Shown: piece by piece, positions 22,120 to 30,819 of the stretch
How the letters are laid out: the number at the start of each line of letters is the position of its first letter
How positions within the stretch are numbered: the stretch's first letter is position 1
From: Rhodanobacter sp. FW104-R8
GTDB lineage: Bacteria; Pseudomonadota; Gammaproteobacteria; Xanthomonadales; Rhodanobacteraceae
Assembly (NCBI RefSeq): GCF_001617365.1
Contig: NZ_LVJR01000115.1
Coordinates: 1 to 37,217 of the forward strand
Length of the DNA: 37,217 bases
Reading direction: 5' to 3'
The notes under the pieces: generated by a model
The model's database searches: none
The model's input: only the letters and a program-made list of their open reading frames with translations
What the model was told of the DNA's origin: nothing
Made by a program: the position numbers and the translations under genes

Positions 22120-25100
22120 ATGGCCACGGCACGATCCCCTGCGGGCATCATGCGCTGGATGCTGCTGGTCGCTCTCGCGCTGGCCAGCCTGTTCGCGCCG
22201 GGCCCGTCGGCGCAGGCGACGTCGGCGTTGTTCGTGGCTACCAGCAACGTGCCGCCGGGCAAGTTCAAGGTGCTGGAGGAAATCGCCAGGCCGCACGGCA
22301 TGACAGTCGAGGTGCGCTACCTCGACAAGCTGCCGGCCGACGCCGGGCCGGACGTGTTCGACGGCCACGACATCGTCTTCATCGACAGCTACCTGCAGGG
22401 TGCCGTGCGCGCCAAGCTGGGCAAGGCGCTGGCCCAGACCCGGCTGCCGGTGGTGTGGGTGTACGACAAGGCACCCGCCGCGCAAGGCATGCCCGCGGCG
22501 CTGGCGCAGCGCCTGGCCAGCTATTACTCCAATGGCGGTCTCGGCAATTTCGAGGGCTTCTTCGCCACCACGGTCGCGTGGCTCGGCGGCAAACCGGCCA
22601 CGGGCACCGCCGCGCCCGTGGTGGTGCCGGAGACAGCCATCTACCACCCCGATGCGAAACAGGTATTTGCCGACACGGAAAGCTATCTGCGCTGGAAGAA
22701 GGTTGGTGACGGGGCGCGGCCGCCGGTCATCGCCATCGCCTTCCACGAGCAATACGTCGCGGCCCTGCAGACCCGGCTGATCGACCACCTGATCCGTCGC
22801 GTGGAAGCCGCCGGCGCCATCCCGTTGGCCTTCTACTACCCGGTCATGGGCAAGGACAGCATGGGCGACATCCTGGCGCCGCATGGCCGGCGCGTGGCCG
22901 ATGCCGTCATCACCACGCGCATCATGCTGAGCCCGGACGAGCCGCGGCGCGAGATGGAAAAGCTGGGCATTCCGGTGATCCAGGCGATGCCCTACCGCCA
23001 GGGCGACGAGGCCGAGTGGGCGGCCGATCCGCACGGCGTGTCGCTGATGGACGTGCCGTTCTACATGGCCCAGGCCGAGTACGCCGGCATCGTCGATATC
23101 CAGGTGGCCTCGGCCATGGGCAAGAGCGACCCGCAGTTGCAGCCGATCGAGGCGCAGGTACAGACCATGGTGAACAAAGCGCTGCGGCTGGTGGTGCTGC
23201 AGCGCAAGCCGGTTCACGACAAGCGCGTCACGATGTTTTTCTGGAACTACCCGCCGGGCGAGAAGAACCTCTCCGCCTCGTTCCTCAACCTGCCGCGCAG
23301 CCTCGTCGCCACCCTCACGGCCATGCAGCACGCCGGCTACGACACCCACACCGCCGATGCCGACGAACTGACTGCCCGGCTGCAGCGCCTGCTGGCGCCG
23401 TATTACCGCAGCGGACGCCTGCAAGGCCTGCTCGACGACGATCTCGCCGTGCGCCTACCCGTGGCAGATTATACGAAGTGGCTGGCTACGCTGCCCGCGC
23501 CGGTACGTGAGCGCCTATTGCGCGAGAGTGGCGATCCAGCCACCTCGCCGATGGTGCTGGGCAAGGGCAGCCAGACTTATTTCGTGATACCGCGCTTGCG
23601 CCTGGGCAAGGTCACGCTGATGCCGCAGCCGCCGCGCAGCGGCGCCATCGACGACAGGGAAAAGGCGCTCTACCACTCCACCACCGCCGCGCCCAGCCAT
23701 TTCTACCTGGCCGCCTATCTGTGGGCACGCAGTCAGTCGGATGCCTTCGTCCACTTCGGCACCCACGGCACCCAGGAATGGCTGCCGGGCAAGGAGCGCG
23801 GCCTGTCCGTGTACGACGACCCGATGCTGGCGCTGGGCGACGTGCCGGTGGTGTATCCCTACATCGCCGACAACATCGGCGAGGCGCTGCAGGCGCGTCG
23901 GCGCGGCCGCGCCGTCATCATCAGCCACCAGACGCCGCCGTTCCGCCCGGCCGGCCTGCACGATGAGCTCACCGCCATCCACGACCTGCTGCATCGCTGG
24001 CTGGGACAGATGGACGGTGCCGTGCGCACGCAGATCATGACCGACCTGCTGGCGCGCACGGCCAGTGCCCACATCGACCTGGACATGGGTTGGACGCCCG
24101 AGCGTGCCAGCGCGGAATTCCCCGCCTTCGTCGATGCGCTGCACGCGCATCTGCACGAACTGGCGCAGACCGCGCAACCGCTTGGCCTGCATACGTTCGG
24201 CACCGCACCGGCCACCGAGCACCGGCTGGCAACGGTGTTGCTGATGCTGGGCACGCCGTTCCGCGACGCGGCGGCGAGACATGCCGGCGTCCGCGGCACT
24301 CAACTGGAGGAGACGCTGGCGATCGACTACGACAAGCTGGTGCAGTCGCCTCCGTATGCATTGCTCAGGCAGGTGCTGGTGGAAGGCAGGGACCCGGGGC
24401 CGCTCGACGGCGACCTGGCGGCGATGCTGAAGCAGGCGCGCCAGTGGTACGCCGACATCGGCGCCGCCGGCGAATTGCCCGGCCTGCTCGATGCGCTGGC
24501 CGGGCGTTACGTCCCCACCTCCTACGGCGGCGATCCGATCAAGCGCCCCGACGCCTACCCGACCGGCCGCAACCTGTATCCGTTCGATCCTTCGCGCGTG
24601 CCCACCCAACAAGCGTGGGAGGCCGGCAAGAAAGCCGCCGAGGAATTGCTGCAGGCGCATCGCCGCGATACCGGCCAGTTGCCGGACAAGCTCACCTTCT
24701 CGCTGTGGTCGGTGGAGACCATGCGCCACGAAGGCCTGCTGGAAGCGCAGGCGCTGTGGCTGCTGGGCGTGGAGCCGGTGTGGGACAAGGGCGGCCGCGT
24801 GGAAGGCGTGCGCCTGGTCGACCGCAAGACGCTGGGCCGCGCACGGGTGGACGTGGTGTTGTCGATCACCGGCCTGTACCGCGACCACTTCCCCAATGTC
24901 GTCAAGCAGCTGGCCCGCGCCGCCCAACTGGCCGCGCTCGCCGACGAGGCGGACAACCCGGTGGCGGCGCACAGCAAGGCGGTCACCGCCGAACTGCTGG
25001 GTCAGGGCGTGGACAAGGGCGCCGCGACGGCCGCCGGGCAGACGCGGGTGTTCTCCTCCGCGTCGGGCCGCTACGGCACCGGCCTGGACGACGCCACGCT

Positions 25101-26103
25101 GGCCAGCGACAGCTGGAAAGGCAAGGCCGAAGGCGACCGCAAGCTGGCCGAGTTGTACCTGTCGAAAATGCAATACGCCTATGGCCCGGACCCGTCCACC
25201 TGGGGCAATCGCGGCGTGGCCGGCAACGACAAGCTCAACCTGTACGCCAGCCACCTGCGCGGCACCGATGGCGCGGTGCTGTCACGCACCTCCAACACCT
25301 ACGGCATGCTCACCACCGACGATCCGTTCCAGTACCTGGGCGGCATCGGCCTCGCCGTGCGCCACCTCGACGGCAAGCCGCCGAAGCTCTACATATCCAA
25401 CCTGCGTGGCGGCGGCTCGGGCAAGGTGGAGGATGCCGCGGGCTTCCTCGCCAAGGAGCTGTCCACGCGCGAATTCCACCCCGGCTACATCAAGGCGCTG
25501 GTGGCCGAAGGCTACGCCGGCACCTTGAGCGTGCTCGAATCCACCAACAACCTGTGGGGCTGGACGGCGGTGGCGCGCGAGGTCGTGCGCGACGACCAGT
25601 GGGAGGAAATGGCCGACGTCTACGTGCGCGACAAGTACAAGCTCGGCCTGGACGCCTGGTTCGAGAAGGAAAACCCGCACGCGCAGGCGCAGATCATCGA
25701 ACGCATGCTGGAAGCCTCGCGCCAGGGTTACTGGAACGCCAAGCCGGCCACGCTGGAAACACTGAAGCAGCGCTACCGCGACCTCGCCACGCGCTTCGAC
25801 GTGCACACCGACAACGCGCCGTTCCTCGAATACGTGGCCAGCGGCGCCCCGGCCGAAGTCGCCGGTACGCCCGCCGAAGCCGCTGCCGCTGCTCCCTCCA
25901 CCGACGCGGCGGCGACGCCGGCACCGATGCAGCAAGTCAGCGGTATGCAACTGGAAAAAACCGCCCCCGCCGACAGCGCGCCCAGCGATCCACGGGCGCC
26001 ATGGATCTCCGCCGCGCTGGCGCTGTGCCTCGCGACCGGCGCGGCCCGCCAGATCGCACGCCGCCCCCGACCGTATCGAACCTCGCACAAGGAAACACCA
26101 TGA
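22120..26103 (+). CDS. Exported, membrane-anchored CobN/HmuS-like chelatase
   Basis: This 1327-residue protein belongs to the CobN/BchH magnesium- and cobalt-chelatase large-subunit family. Signatures are HFGTHGTQEWLPGKE at 545-559, YPTGRNLYPFDPSRVPT near 813, FSLWSVETMRHEG, DVVLSITGLYRDHFPNV near 918, SASGRYGTGLDD near 982 and NLRGGGSGKVEDAA. Unlike cytoplasmic CobN it has a signal peptide (MRWMLLVALALASLFAPGPS to about AQA, residues 11-33). An Ala/Pro-rich linker leads to a C-terminal helix (WISAALALCLATGAARQIA, about 1294-1312) and a basic tail. It is therefore predicted to be periplasmic and tethered to the inner membrane. No CobS/CobT or BchI/BchD partners are present. The closest known arrangement is HmuS of the Bacteroidota Hmu operon, which acts on haem; removal of metal from an imported tetrapyrrole is the leading hypothesis. 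Confidence 0.9.
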   Translation: MATARSPAGIMRWMLLVALALASLFAPGPSAQATSALFVATSNVPPGKFKVLEEIARPHGMTVEVRYLDKLPADAGPDVFDGHDIVFIDSYLQGAVRAKLGKALAQTRLPVVWVYDKAPAAQGMPAALAQRLASYYSNGGLGNFEGFFATTVAWLGGKPATGTAAPVVVPETAIYHPDAKQVFADTESYLRWKKVGDGARPPVIAIAFHEQYVAALQTRLIDHLIRRVEAAGAIPLAFYYPVMGKDSMGDILAPHGRRVADAVITTRIMLSPDEPRREMEKLGIPVIQAMPYRQGDEAEWAADPHGVSLMDVPFYMAQAEYAGIVDIQVASAMGKSDPQLQPIEAQVQTMVNKALRLVVLQRKPVHDKRVTMFFWNYPPGEKNLSASFLNLPRSLVATLTAMQHAGYDTHTADADELTARLQRLLAPYYRSGRLQGLLDDDLAVRLPVADYTKWLATLPAPVRERLLRESGDPATSPMVLGKGSQTYFVIPRLRLGKVTLMPQPPRSGAIDDREKALYHSTTAAPSHFYLAAYLWARSQSDAFVHFGTHGTQEWLPGKERGLSVYDDPMLALGDVPVVYPYIADNIGEALQARRRGRAVIISHQTPPFRPAGLHDELTAIHDLLHRWLGQMDGAVRTQIMTDLLARTASAHIDLDMGWTPERASAEFPAFVDALHAHLHELAQTAQPLGLHTFGTAPATEHRLATVLLMLGTPFRDAAARHAGVRGTQLEETLAIDYDKLVQSPPYALLRQVLVEGRDPGPLDGDLAAMLKQARQWYADIGAAGELPGLLDALAGRYVPTSYGGDPIKRPDAYPTGRNLYPFDPSRVPTQQAWEAGKKAAEELLQAHRRDTGQLPDKLTFSLWSVETMRHEGLLEAQALWLLGVEPVWDKGGRVEGVRLVDRKTLGRARVDVVLSITGLYRDHFPNVVKQLARAAQLAALADEADNPVAAHSKAVTAELLGQGVDKGAATAAGQTRVFSSASGRYGTGLDDATLASDSWKGKAEGDRKLAELYLSKMQYAYGPDPSTWGNRGVAGNDKLNLYASHLRGTDGAVLSRTSNTYGMLTTDDPFQYLGGIGLAVRHLDGKPPKLYISNLRGGGSGKVEDAAGFLAKELSTREFHPGYIKALVAEGYAGTLSVLESTNNLWGWTAVAREVVRDDQWEEMADVYVRDKYKLGLDAWFEKENPHAQAQIIERMLEASRQGYWNAKPATLETLKQRYRDLATRFDVHTDNAPFLEYVASGAPAEVAGTPAEAAAAAPSTDAAATPAPMQQVSGMQLEKTAPADSAPSDPRAPWISAALALCLATGAARQIARRPRPYRTSHKETP

Positions 26104-26618
26104 GTCAGATGCTGGAATTGCTGATGTATCAGGTGGGGCAGATCTTCCTGCCGCTCACCCTGCTGGTCATCGTGCTGCTGTTTGCCTACTCGCTGTACGC
26201 GCTGGGCAGCTTCGCCGTGATGCGCTGGCAGCGACGCCGACCGGCCGCCGCGGTGCCGGGCTTCGCCCTGCTGGAATGGGCCGCCAAGCATCCGCACGCC
26301 TCCGAGGATGACCGCGAAGTGGCCGCGCACCGCCTGCTGGAGATGCTGCGCATCACCACCCGCACCACGCCCATGCTGGGCCTGGTCGCCACCATGATCC
26401 CGATGGGGCCCGCGCTGAAGGCCTTGTCCGGCGGCGACCTGGCGTCCGTGTCGGACAACCTCGCGATCGCCTTCTCGGCCGTGATCCTGGCCTTGATCAC
26501 CGCCGCCATCACCTTCTGGATCGTGTCGGTGCGTCGTCGCTGGCTGGCCGAGGAACTGGTCTGGCTGCAGACCAACCCGATCGCCGCGATGCGGCGCGAA
26601 CTGCGGGAGGCGGCATGA
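26100..26618 (+). CDS. MotA/TolQ/ExbB-type proton-channel protein of the chelatase operon
   Basis: This 172-residue protein has three predicted membrane helices at about 15-38, 91-108 and 120-142. TTPMLGLVATMIPMGPAL followed by LAIAFSAVILALITAAITFWIV resembles the two core helices of ExbB/TolQ/MotA. The gene starts at ATG 26,100, overlapping the CobN-like stop as ATGA, with GGA seven bases upstream, and itself ends in an ATGA overlap with the DUF2149 gene. The DUF2149 partner probably plays the ExbD part. In Hmu operons the equivalent pair accompanies HmuS. Likely role: using proton-motive force to drive the receptor or the chelatase. Inner membrane. Confidence 0.87.
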   Translation: MSQMLELLMYQVGQIFLPLTLLVIVLLFAYSLYALGSFAVMRWQRRRPAAAVPGFALLEWAAKHPHASEDDREVAAHRLLEMLRITTRTTPMLGLVATMIPMGPALKALSGGDLASVSDNLAIAFSAVILALITAAITFWIVSVRRRWLAEELVWLQTNPIAAMRRELREAA

Positions 26619-26980
26619 ACTTCCTCGACGACAGCGAGGCCGACGACCCGATCCTCTCCGTCGTCAACCTGATCGACATCTTCCTGGTGGTGATCGCCGC
26701 GCTGCTGCTCACCATGGCGAAAAACCCCGTCATGCAGATGATGCAGAGCGACAACGTCACCGTCATCACCGATCCAGGCAAGGCCTCGATGCAGATGCTG
26801 GTCAAGCGCGGCGAGAAGATCGAACGCTTCCGCTCCACCGGCCAGGTCGGCCAAGGCGAAGGCACCAAGGCAGGCGTGGCCTACCGCATGAAGGACGGCA
26901 GCGTGGTCTATGTGCCCGAAGCGGGTAGGCAAGGTGGCGACGCAGCGCGCGATGCGGGTGGGCAGGCACCGGCAAACTAG
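26615..26980 (+). CDS. DUF2149 protein, ExbD/TolR-like partner
   Basis: This 121-residue protein opens with DDPILSVVNLIDIFLVVIAALLLTMA, one membrane helix at about residues 16-34 preceded by the acidic DDP motif typical of DUF2149. The helix contains an aspartate (D21) where ExbD/TolR/MotB have their proton-binding aspartate. The remainder is periplasmic and ends in a Gly/Ala-rich tail. ATGA overlap with the ExbB-like gene indicates coupled translation. No gene follows on this strand before the mobile-element scar, so it ends the operon. No intrinsic terminator is apparent after it. Confidence 0.85.
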   Translation: MNFLDDSEADDPILSVVNLIDIFLVVIAALLLTMAKNPVMQMMQSDNVTVITDPGKASMQMLVKRGEKIERFRSTGQVGQGEGTKAGVAYRMKDGSVVYVPEAGRQGGDAARDAGGQAPAN

Positions 26981-27467
26981 CCGCGATCGGATGGCGAAAT
27001 GGCCGTTGATCTGTAACGCGCCGTGCCGCACGCATCGATGAGGGTGCAAATCGTCGACTCCGTTTGACCTGCTCCACCGCCGACCCTCTTCCTCCTGGTT
27101 GCGGATATACACTCGGATCATCTGTTCGTCTCGACTGACCGTCGAGAACGAAATAGCCGCGAGCCCAGAAACTCTACCCGACGAAGTTGCGCTTGCGCTA
27201 TCCGTACACCGTGCATCTCCACTCGCGTAGTGAGTCCGAGTCCAGATGCTCAGTGCGGGCGGCGTCCCTCGCCTGTGTGATCGACGTTCCCCAGCTTTGA
27301 GTAGCGGGACGGTTTAGAGTCCGGTGTCACTTGACGTCACCCGCGACGTAAGCACGCTCTGCGCTCGCCTCTCTAAAGAAACCTGAGCGTGGAAGCACGA
27401 TTGCCAGTTTGACGGCGGCGATTCGCAGGTGGCGCATCCAATCGGTAGCTGCCCGTCTGATCTTGGT
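26981..27467. other. Gene-poor stretch between the chelatase operon and the IS1182 element
   Basis: No intact gene is visible. The middle (about 27,055-27,215) carries a decayed IS200/IS605 transposase fragment, listed separately. The rest has no recognisable coding, RNA or strong terminator signal, and its lower GC and scattered stops suggest mobile-element debris. Confidence 0.6.
27055..27215 (-). pseudogene. Decayed C-terminal fragment of an IS200/IS605-type (Y1) transposase
   Basis: On the minus strand one frame reads VYG*RKRNFVG*SFWARGYFV (stops shown by asterisks) and the next frame continues STVSRDEQMIRVYIRNQEEE, then a third frame VEQVKRS. Together these follow the well-known ERKRNFVGQxFWARGYFVSTVGRDE end of TnpA. 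Two in-frame stops and two frameshifts make it a pseudogene. The N-terminal catalytic part is not seen. Confidence 0.7.
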
Positions 27468-27484
27468 CCAGGCTGTGTGAAAAC
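27468..27484 (+). repeat. IS1182 left inverted repeat
   Basis: CCAGGCTGTGTGAAAAC; identical in reverse complement to 29,145-29,161. Confidence 0.85.
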
Positions 27485-27530
27485 TCTCTGAGTCGATAGA
27501 CTTGTCCCACCGCGCCGACGAGAGTTGCCG

Positions 27531-28970
27531 ATGGGACGTTTTGTCGAAGGTGAAGATCGCTCGCAGAGAACCTTGCTTCCCGAGCGCCTCGACGACTACG
27601 TGACGGAAGACAACCCCGTGAGGGTGGTGGACGTCTTCGTCGACAACCTCGATCTGACCGCGCTGGGGTTTGAGCGAGCGATCGCACAGGCCACTGGTCG
27701 TCCGGGCTATCACCCGGCCACGCTGTTGAAGATCTACATCTACGGCTACCTCAATCGCGTGCAGTCGAGCCGGCGTCTGGAGCGCGAGGCGCAGCGGAAC
27801 ATTGAGCTGATGTGGTTGACCGGTCGACTGTCGCCGGACTTCAAGACGATCGCCGATTTCCGCAGGGACAATGGTTCGGCGATCCGCCGGGTCTGCCGCG
27901 AGTTCGTGGTGTTGTGTAGGCGGCTGGATCTGTTTTCGCAGGCGCTGGTAGCCATTGATGGCAGCAAGTTCAAGGCGGTCAACAATCGCGACCGGAACTA
28001 CACCCGCGCCAAGGTGCAGCGCCGGATCGAGCAGATCGAAGAGAGCGTGGCGCGATATCTGTCGGAACTGGACAGCGCGGATCGCCAGGGTGCAGCCCCG
28101 GTCGCCGAAGCGCGCACGACGCAACTTCACGAAAAGGTCGAGAAGCTGCAGTCGGAGATGCAGCGCATGCAGGCGTTAGCCAAAGAAGTCGAGGCCGCCC
28201 CTGACCAGCAGATCTCGCTGACCGACCCGGATGCACGATCCATGGCGACCAGCGGCAAGGGTACCGGCACCGTCGGCTACAACGTACAGACGGCGGTCGA
28301 TGCGCAGCACCACCTGATCGTCGACCATCAGGTCACCAACATCGGTAACGATCGCAGCCAACTGGCGACCATGGCAAAGCGTGCGCGCACCGCCATGCAG
28401 GCCGAACACATGGAGGTTGTCGCTGATCGTGGTTACTTCAGCGGGGAAGAAATCGTGGCGTGCGAGGAAGTCGGCATCACCGCCTACGTCCCTCGTCCGC
28501 AGACCTCCAACAACCAGGCCAAGGGCCTGTTCGGCAAGCGGGACTTCGTCTATCTGTCCGAGACCGACTCTTACCGTTGCCCGGCCGGACAGTCACTGAT
28601 CTGGCGTTTCACCACGGTCGAAAAGGGATTGACGCTGCATTGCTACTGGAGCTCTGCGTGCAAGGCCTGCCCGCTCAAGACGCAGTGCACCTCTTCGCCG
28701 CAACGACGCGTCAAACGCTGGGAGCATGAAGCCGTAATCGACGCGATGCAGCAGCGTCTGGATCAGGATCCAGACAAGATGCGCATCCGACGGCAAACGG
28801 TCGAACACCCCTTCGGCACCCTGAAGGCCTGGATGGGGTCGACGCACTTCCTGATGCGTACGCTCAACCACGTCAGCACAGAGATGAGCCTGCACGTGCT
28901 CGCCTACAACCTCAAACGCGTGATGAAAATCTTGGGCATTGCACCGCTGATGCAGACGATGTGCGCCTGA
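27531..28970 (+). CDS. IS1182-family DDE transposase
   Basis: This 479-residue protein begins MGRFVEGEDRSQRTLLPERL. It has the IS1182 N-terminal region (NPVRVVDVFVDNLDLTALGF, YHPATLLKIYIYGYLNRVQS, SRRLEREAQRN and FKTIADFRRDNG). The catalytic core follows: VAIDGSKFKAVNN supplies the first aspartate, VVADRGYFSGEEIVACEE the second acidic part, and the C-terminal RRQTVEHPFGTLKAWMG block the glutamate. A cysteine-containing insert (CPAGQSLIW, CKACPLKTQC) is also present. No frameshift is seen, so the transposase should be active. A small hairpin overlaps the stop codon. The ATG is preferred over a TTG six bases earlier. Confidence 0.95.
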   Translation: MGRFVEGEDRSQRTLLPERLDDYVTEDNPVRVVDVFVDNLDLTALGFERAIAQATGRPGYHPATLLKIYIYGYLNRVQSSRRLEREAQRNIELMWLTGRLSPDFKTIADFRRDNGSAIRRVCREFVVLCRRLDLFSQALVAIDGSKFKAVNNRDRNYTRAKVQRRIEQIEESVARYLSELDSADRQGAAPVAEARTTQLHEKVEKLQSEMQRMQALAKEVEAAPDQQISLTDPDARSMATSGKGTGTVGYNVQTAVDAQHHLIVDHQVTNIGNDRSQLATMAKRARTAMQAEHMEVVADRGYFSGEEIVACEEVGITAYVPRPQTSNNQAKGLFGKRDFVYLSETDSYRCPAGQSLIWRFTTVEKGLTLHCYWSSACKACPLKTQCTSSPQRRVKRWEHEAVIDAMQQRLDQDPDKMRIRRQTVEHPFGTLKAWMGSTHFLMRTLNHVSTEMSLHVLAYNLKRVMKILGIAPLMQTMCA

Positions 28971-29144
28971 AGGCGCTTTGCACCCGAAATACCTCCGCCA
29001 AGGGCCGCGATAGCGCTCTTCGGTCTCGATCAGTTGCTCCGAAATTCAAGAGGCGAAGTCTTCGCGGCGGCGTCTGTAGGTGATCGCAAGCGGCCAGCAA
29101 ACCGCTCGGCGCGGCCATTACGCCATCATTTGCAGCGCGCACGC

Positions 29145-29161
29145 GTTTTCACACAGCCTGG
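29145..29161 (-). repeat. IS1182 right inverted repeat
   Basis: Plus-strand GTTTTCACACAGCCTGG, perfect complement of the left repeat. Confidence 0.85.
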
Positions 29162-29286
29162 GCCGAAAGCGGACGCGGTGCCGGTTGTCGGAGTGTTCAG
29201 GCGAAGTGGCGGTGGCCGCATTCCCACTTTGGATCTAGCCAATCGGCGCGAGAAATCTGCCCAACACGGCACTACGGGCGCGCGTA

Positions 29287-30819
29287 TCAGTGCAGCGCCC
29301 AGATGCTGTGCGGATCACCCCGGTGGGCACGACGCAGAGTCGCGAGGCCCATCCGCCAGAAGGCGAGCGTCAGCAACAAGGCCACTATGTCGACTAGGCA
29401 ACGATGCCAATGCCCCCGGCAGGCGGCGGCTAAGAACTGCTCCCCGCTCCCGATCCAGCCGGCGAGCGGAATAGCCGCGGTCGTCAGTGCGCACAGCCAC
29501 AACAGCTCGTATCCCGCGCGGGCCGGCTGGCGCAGGCAGGCCCACAGCAGACAGGCGAAGAACACCGTGTAGTACACCGGCCGGCCCAGGCCCGGCGCCA
29601 GCGCACCGGCCACGAAAACCGCCGATACGCCGGCCACGCAGCCTAGGCACACACCGAGGGTGAGTGCCGCCATGACGCGGGTGCGCAGCGGTTGCTCGGT
29701 CTGTCGTCGCTTGCGCCGGGACTCTATCCACAGGAGGTTACCGCTGTAGAACAGGAACGCGCCGGCCAAGCCGAGCACGAAGTACAGCCACTTCACCGCG
29801 TCATGGCCGAAGTTGCCGAAATGCAGCGCCTGCAGGCCGCGCAGCATGACCATGCCCGGTGTCATGGTTCTGGGGGCCACCTGATCGATCAGCGCGCCGG
29901 TGGCGGCGTCCAGCGTCACCGAGCCCAGCTGGTTGAGCTGGCGCTCCTCGACCACGCCGTACAACGTGGCTCGCGCGTTGGCATCGCCGATGTTGACCAG
30001 AGATATGCCCTCGACCTCGAGCGCGGGCATGGCCGCACGGCCGCGTTGTAGCAGCTCGGCCACCGGCAGCGTGGGTTTGGCCGCGTGCGCGGCGGCGACC
30101 TGCGGCGCGCCGTAGAAATCGCGCTCGAGAAGTTGCAGCAGCTTACCCTGGTAGACCAGGTACTGGAACGGAATCAGCAGCGCCAGCCCCAGCGCCAGCA
30201 CCGCGCCGCTCCAGGCGAAGATCACGTGGAACGGCAGCGACAGCATGCCGATGGCGTTGTGCGCGTCCTGCCACAGGCGCTTGACGTTGCGGCCGGTGCG
30301 CAGGGCGAACAGGTTCTTCACCAGCGTGGGCGCGTAGAGCACCACGCCGCTGACCAAAGCCAGTCCGTACAGCAGACATACCATCCCGAACAGGTAGGTG
30401 CCGAAAGGCTTGGGCAGGCCGGCGGTGAAGTGCAGGTCGTAGATGAACTCGATGAAGTCCTGGCCGAAGGCGTCTTCTTTCAGCGTGTCGTGCGGCGAGA
30501 AAGTGAAACGGCGGGATTCGCCCGTGCCGGCCTCGAACCAGTAGGCCGAGGGCTGCGGCCCGTGTTCGCCGGGCAGGACCAAGTAGACGCTCTCGGCCGC
30601 CTGTGGGTGTTGCTTTAGCAGGTCGTCAAGCAGTTGCTGCGAGCGTGCCACCGGGTCGGGCGGCACGAGAGCGGCCGGGCCGGTACGGTTCCAGTCGGCG
30701 ATCTCATGGCTGAATACGGTGATCGCGCCGGCATAGAAAGCGATGAACAGGGCCATGCCCGCGAGCAGGCCGACCCACGTATGCAGCGACAAAAACCGGC
30801 GTAGGGTCGCAGCCTTCAT
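29287..30819 (-). CDS. PepSY-associated TM protein (FoxB/PiuB-type ferric-siderophore reductase candidate)
   Basis: This 510-residue inner-membrane protein begins MKAATLRRFLSLHTWVGLLAGMALFIAF, the HTWxGL helix of the PepSY-TM family. Further helices include FGTYLFGMVCLLYGLALVSGVV, DAHNAIGMLSLPFHVIFAWSGAVL and ALHFGNFGHDAVKWLYFVLGLAGAFLFYSG, and a C-terminal group of four more helices follows SRRKRRQTEQ. Histidines within helices (LHTW, DAHN, FHVIF, LHFGNFGHD) could carry haem, as proposed for FoxB-like siderophore reductases. ATG 30,819 overlaps the DUF3649 stop by ATGA. It is the last gene of the TBDR-DUF3325-DUF3649-PepSY operon. Likely role: periplasmic or inner-membrane reduction of imported ferric siderophore. 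Confidence 0.87.
   Translation of the reverse strand: MKAATLRRFLSLHTWVGLLAGMALFIAFYAGAITVFSHEIADWNRTGPAALVPPDPVARSQQLLDDLLKQHPQAAESVYLVLPGEHGPQPSAYWFEAGTGESRRFTFSPHDTLKEDAFGQDFIEFIYDLHFTAGLPKPFGTYLFGMVCLLYGLALVSGVVLYAPTLVKNLFALRTGRNVKRLWQDAHNAIGMLSLPFHVIFAWSGAVLALGLALLIPFQYLVYQGKLLQLLERDFYGAPQVAAAHAAKPTLPVAELLQRGRAAMPALEVEGISLVNIGDANARATLYGVVEERQLNQLGSVTLDAATGALIDQVAPRTMTPGMVMLRGLQALHFGNFGHDAVKWLYFVLGLAGAFLFYSGNLLWIESRRKRRQTEQPLRTRVMAALTLGVCLGCVAGVSAVFVAGALAPGLGRPVYYTVFFACLLWACLRQPARAGYELLWLCALTTAAIPLAGWIGSGEQFLAAACRGHWHRCLVDIVALLLTLAFWRMGLATLRRAHRGDPHSIWALH

Larger units (their letters stand above)
27468..29161 (+). mobile_element. Insertion sequence, IS1182 family, apparently intact
   Basis: The element has one transposase gene framed by 17-bp perfect terminal inverted repeats: CCAGGCTGTGTGAAAAC at 27,468-27,484 and its complement at 29,145-29,161. 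Adding GGT/GGC just outside extends the match to 20 bp with one mismatch. No direct target duplication is evident, although the outer flanks are themselves partly complementary, as if it inserted into a palindrome. It separates the chelatase operon from the siderophore module. Confidence 0.85.

Noticed and set aside
21814-25254. Long minus-strand open frames opposite the receptor and the CobN-like gene
   Set aside because: They are antisense shadows of GC-rich coding DNA with His/Arg/Gln-rich, motif-free translations.
22120-26103. Interpretation as cobaltochelatase CobN for B12 synthesis
   Set aside because: Signal peptide, C-terminal anchor, missing CobS/CobT and the TBDR/ExbB-like/DUF2149 partners do not fit cytoplasmic cobalt insertion.
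27327-28130. Minus-strand 267-codon frame across the IS left end
   Set aside because: Antisense to the IS1182 transposase and spans the element boundary; no family signature.
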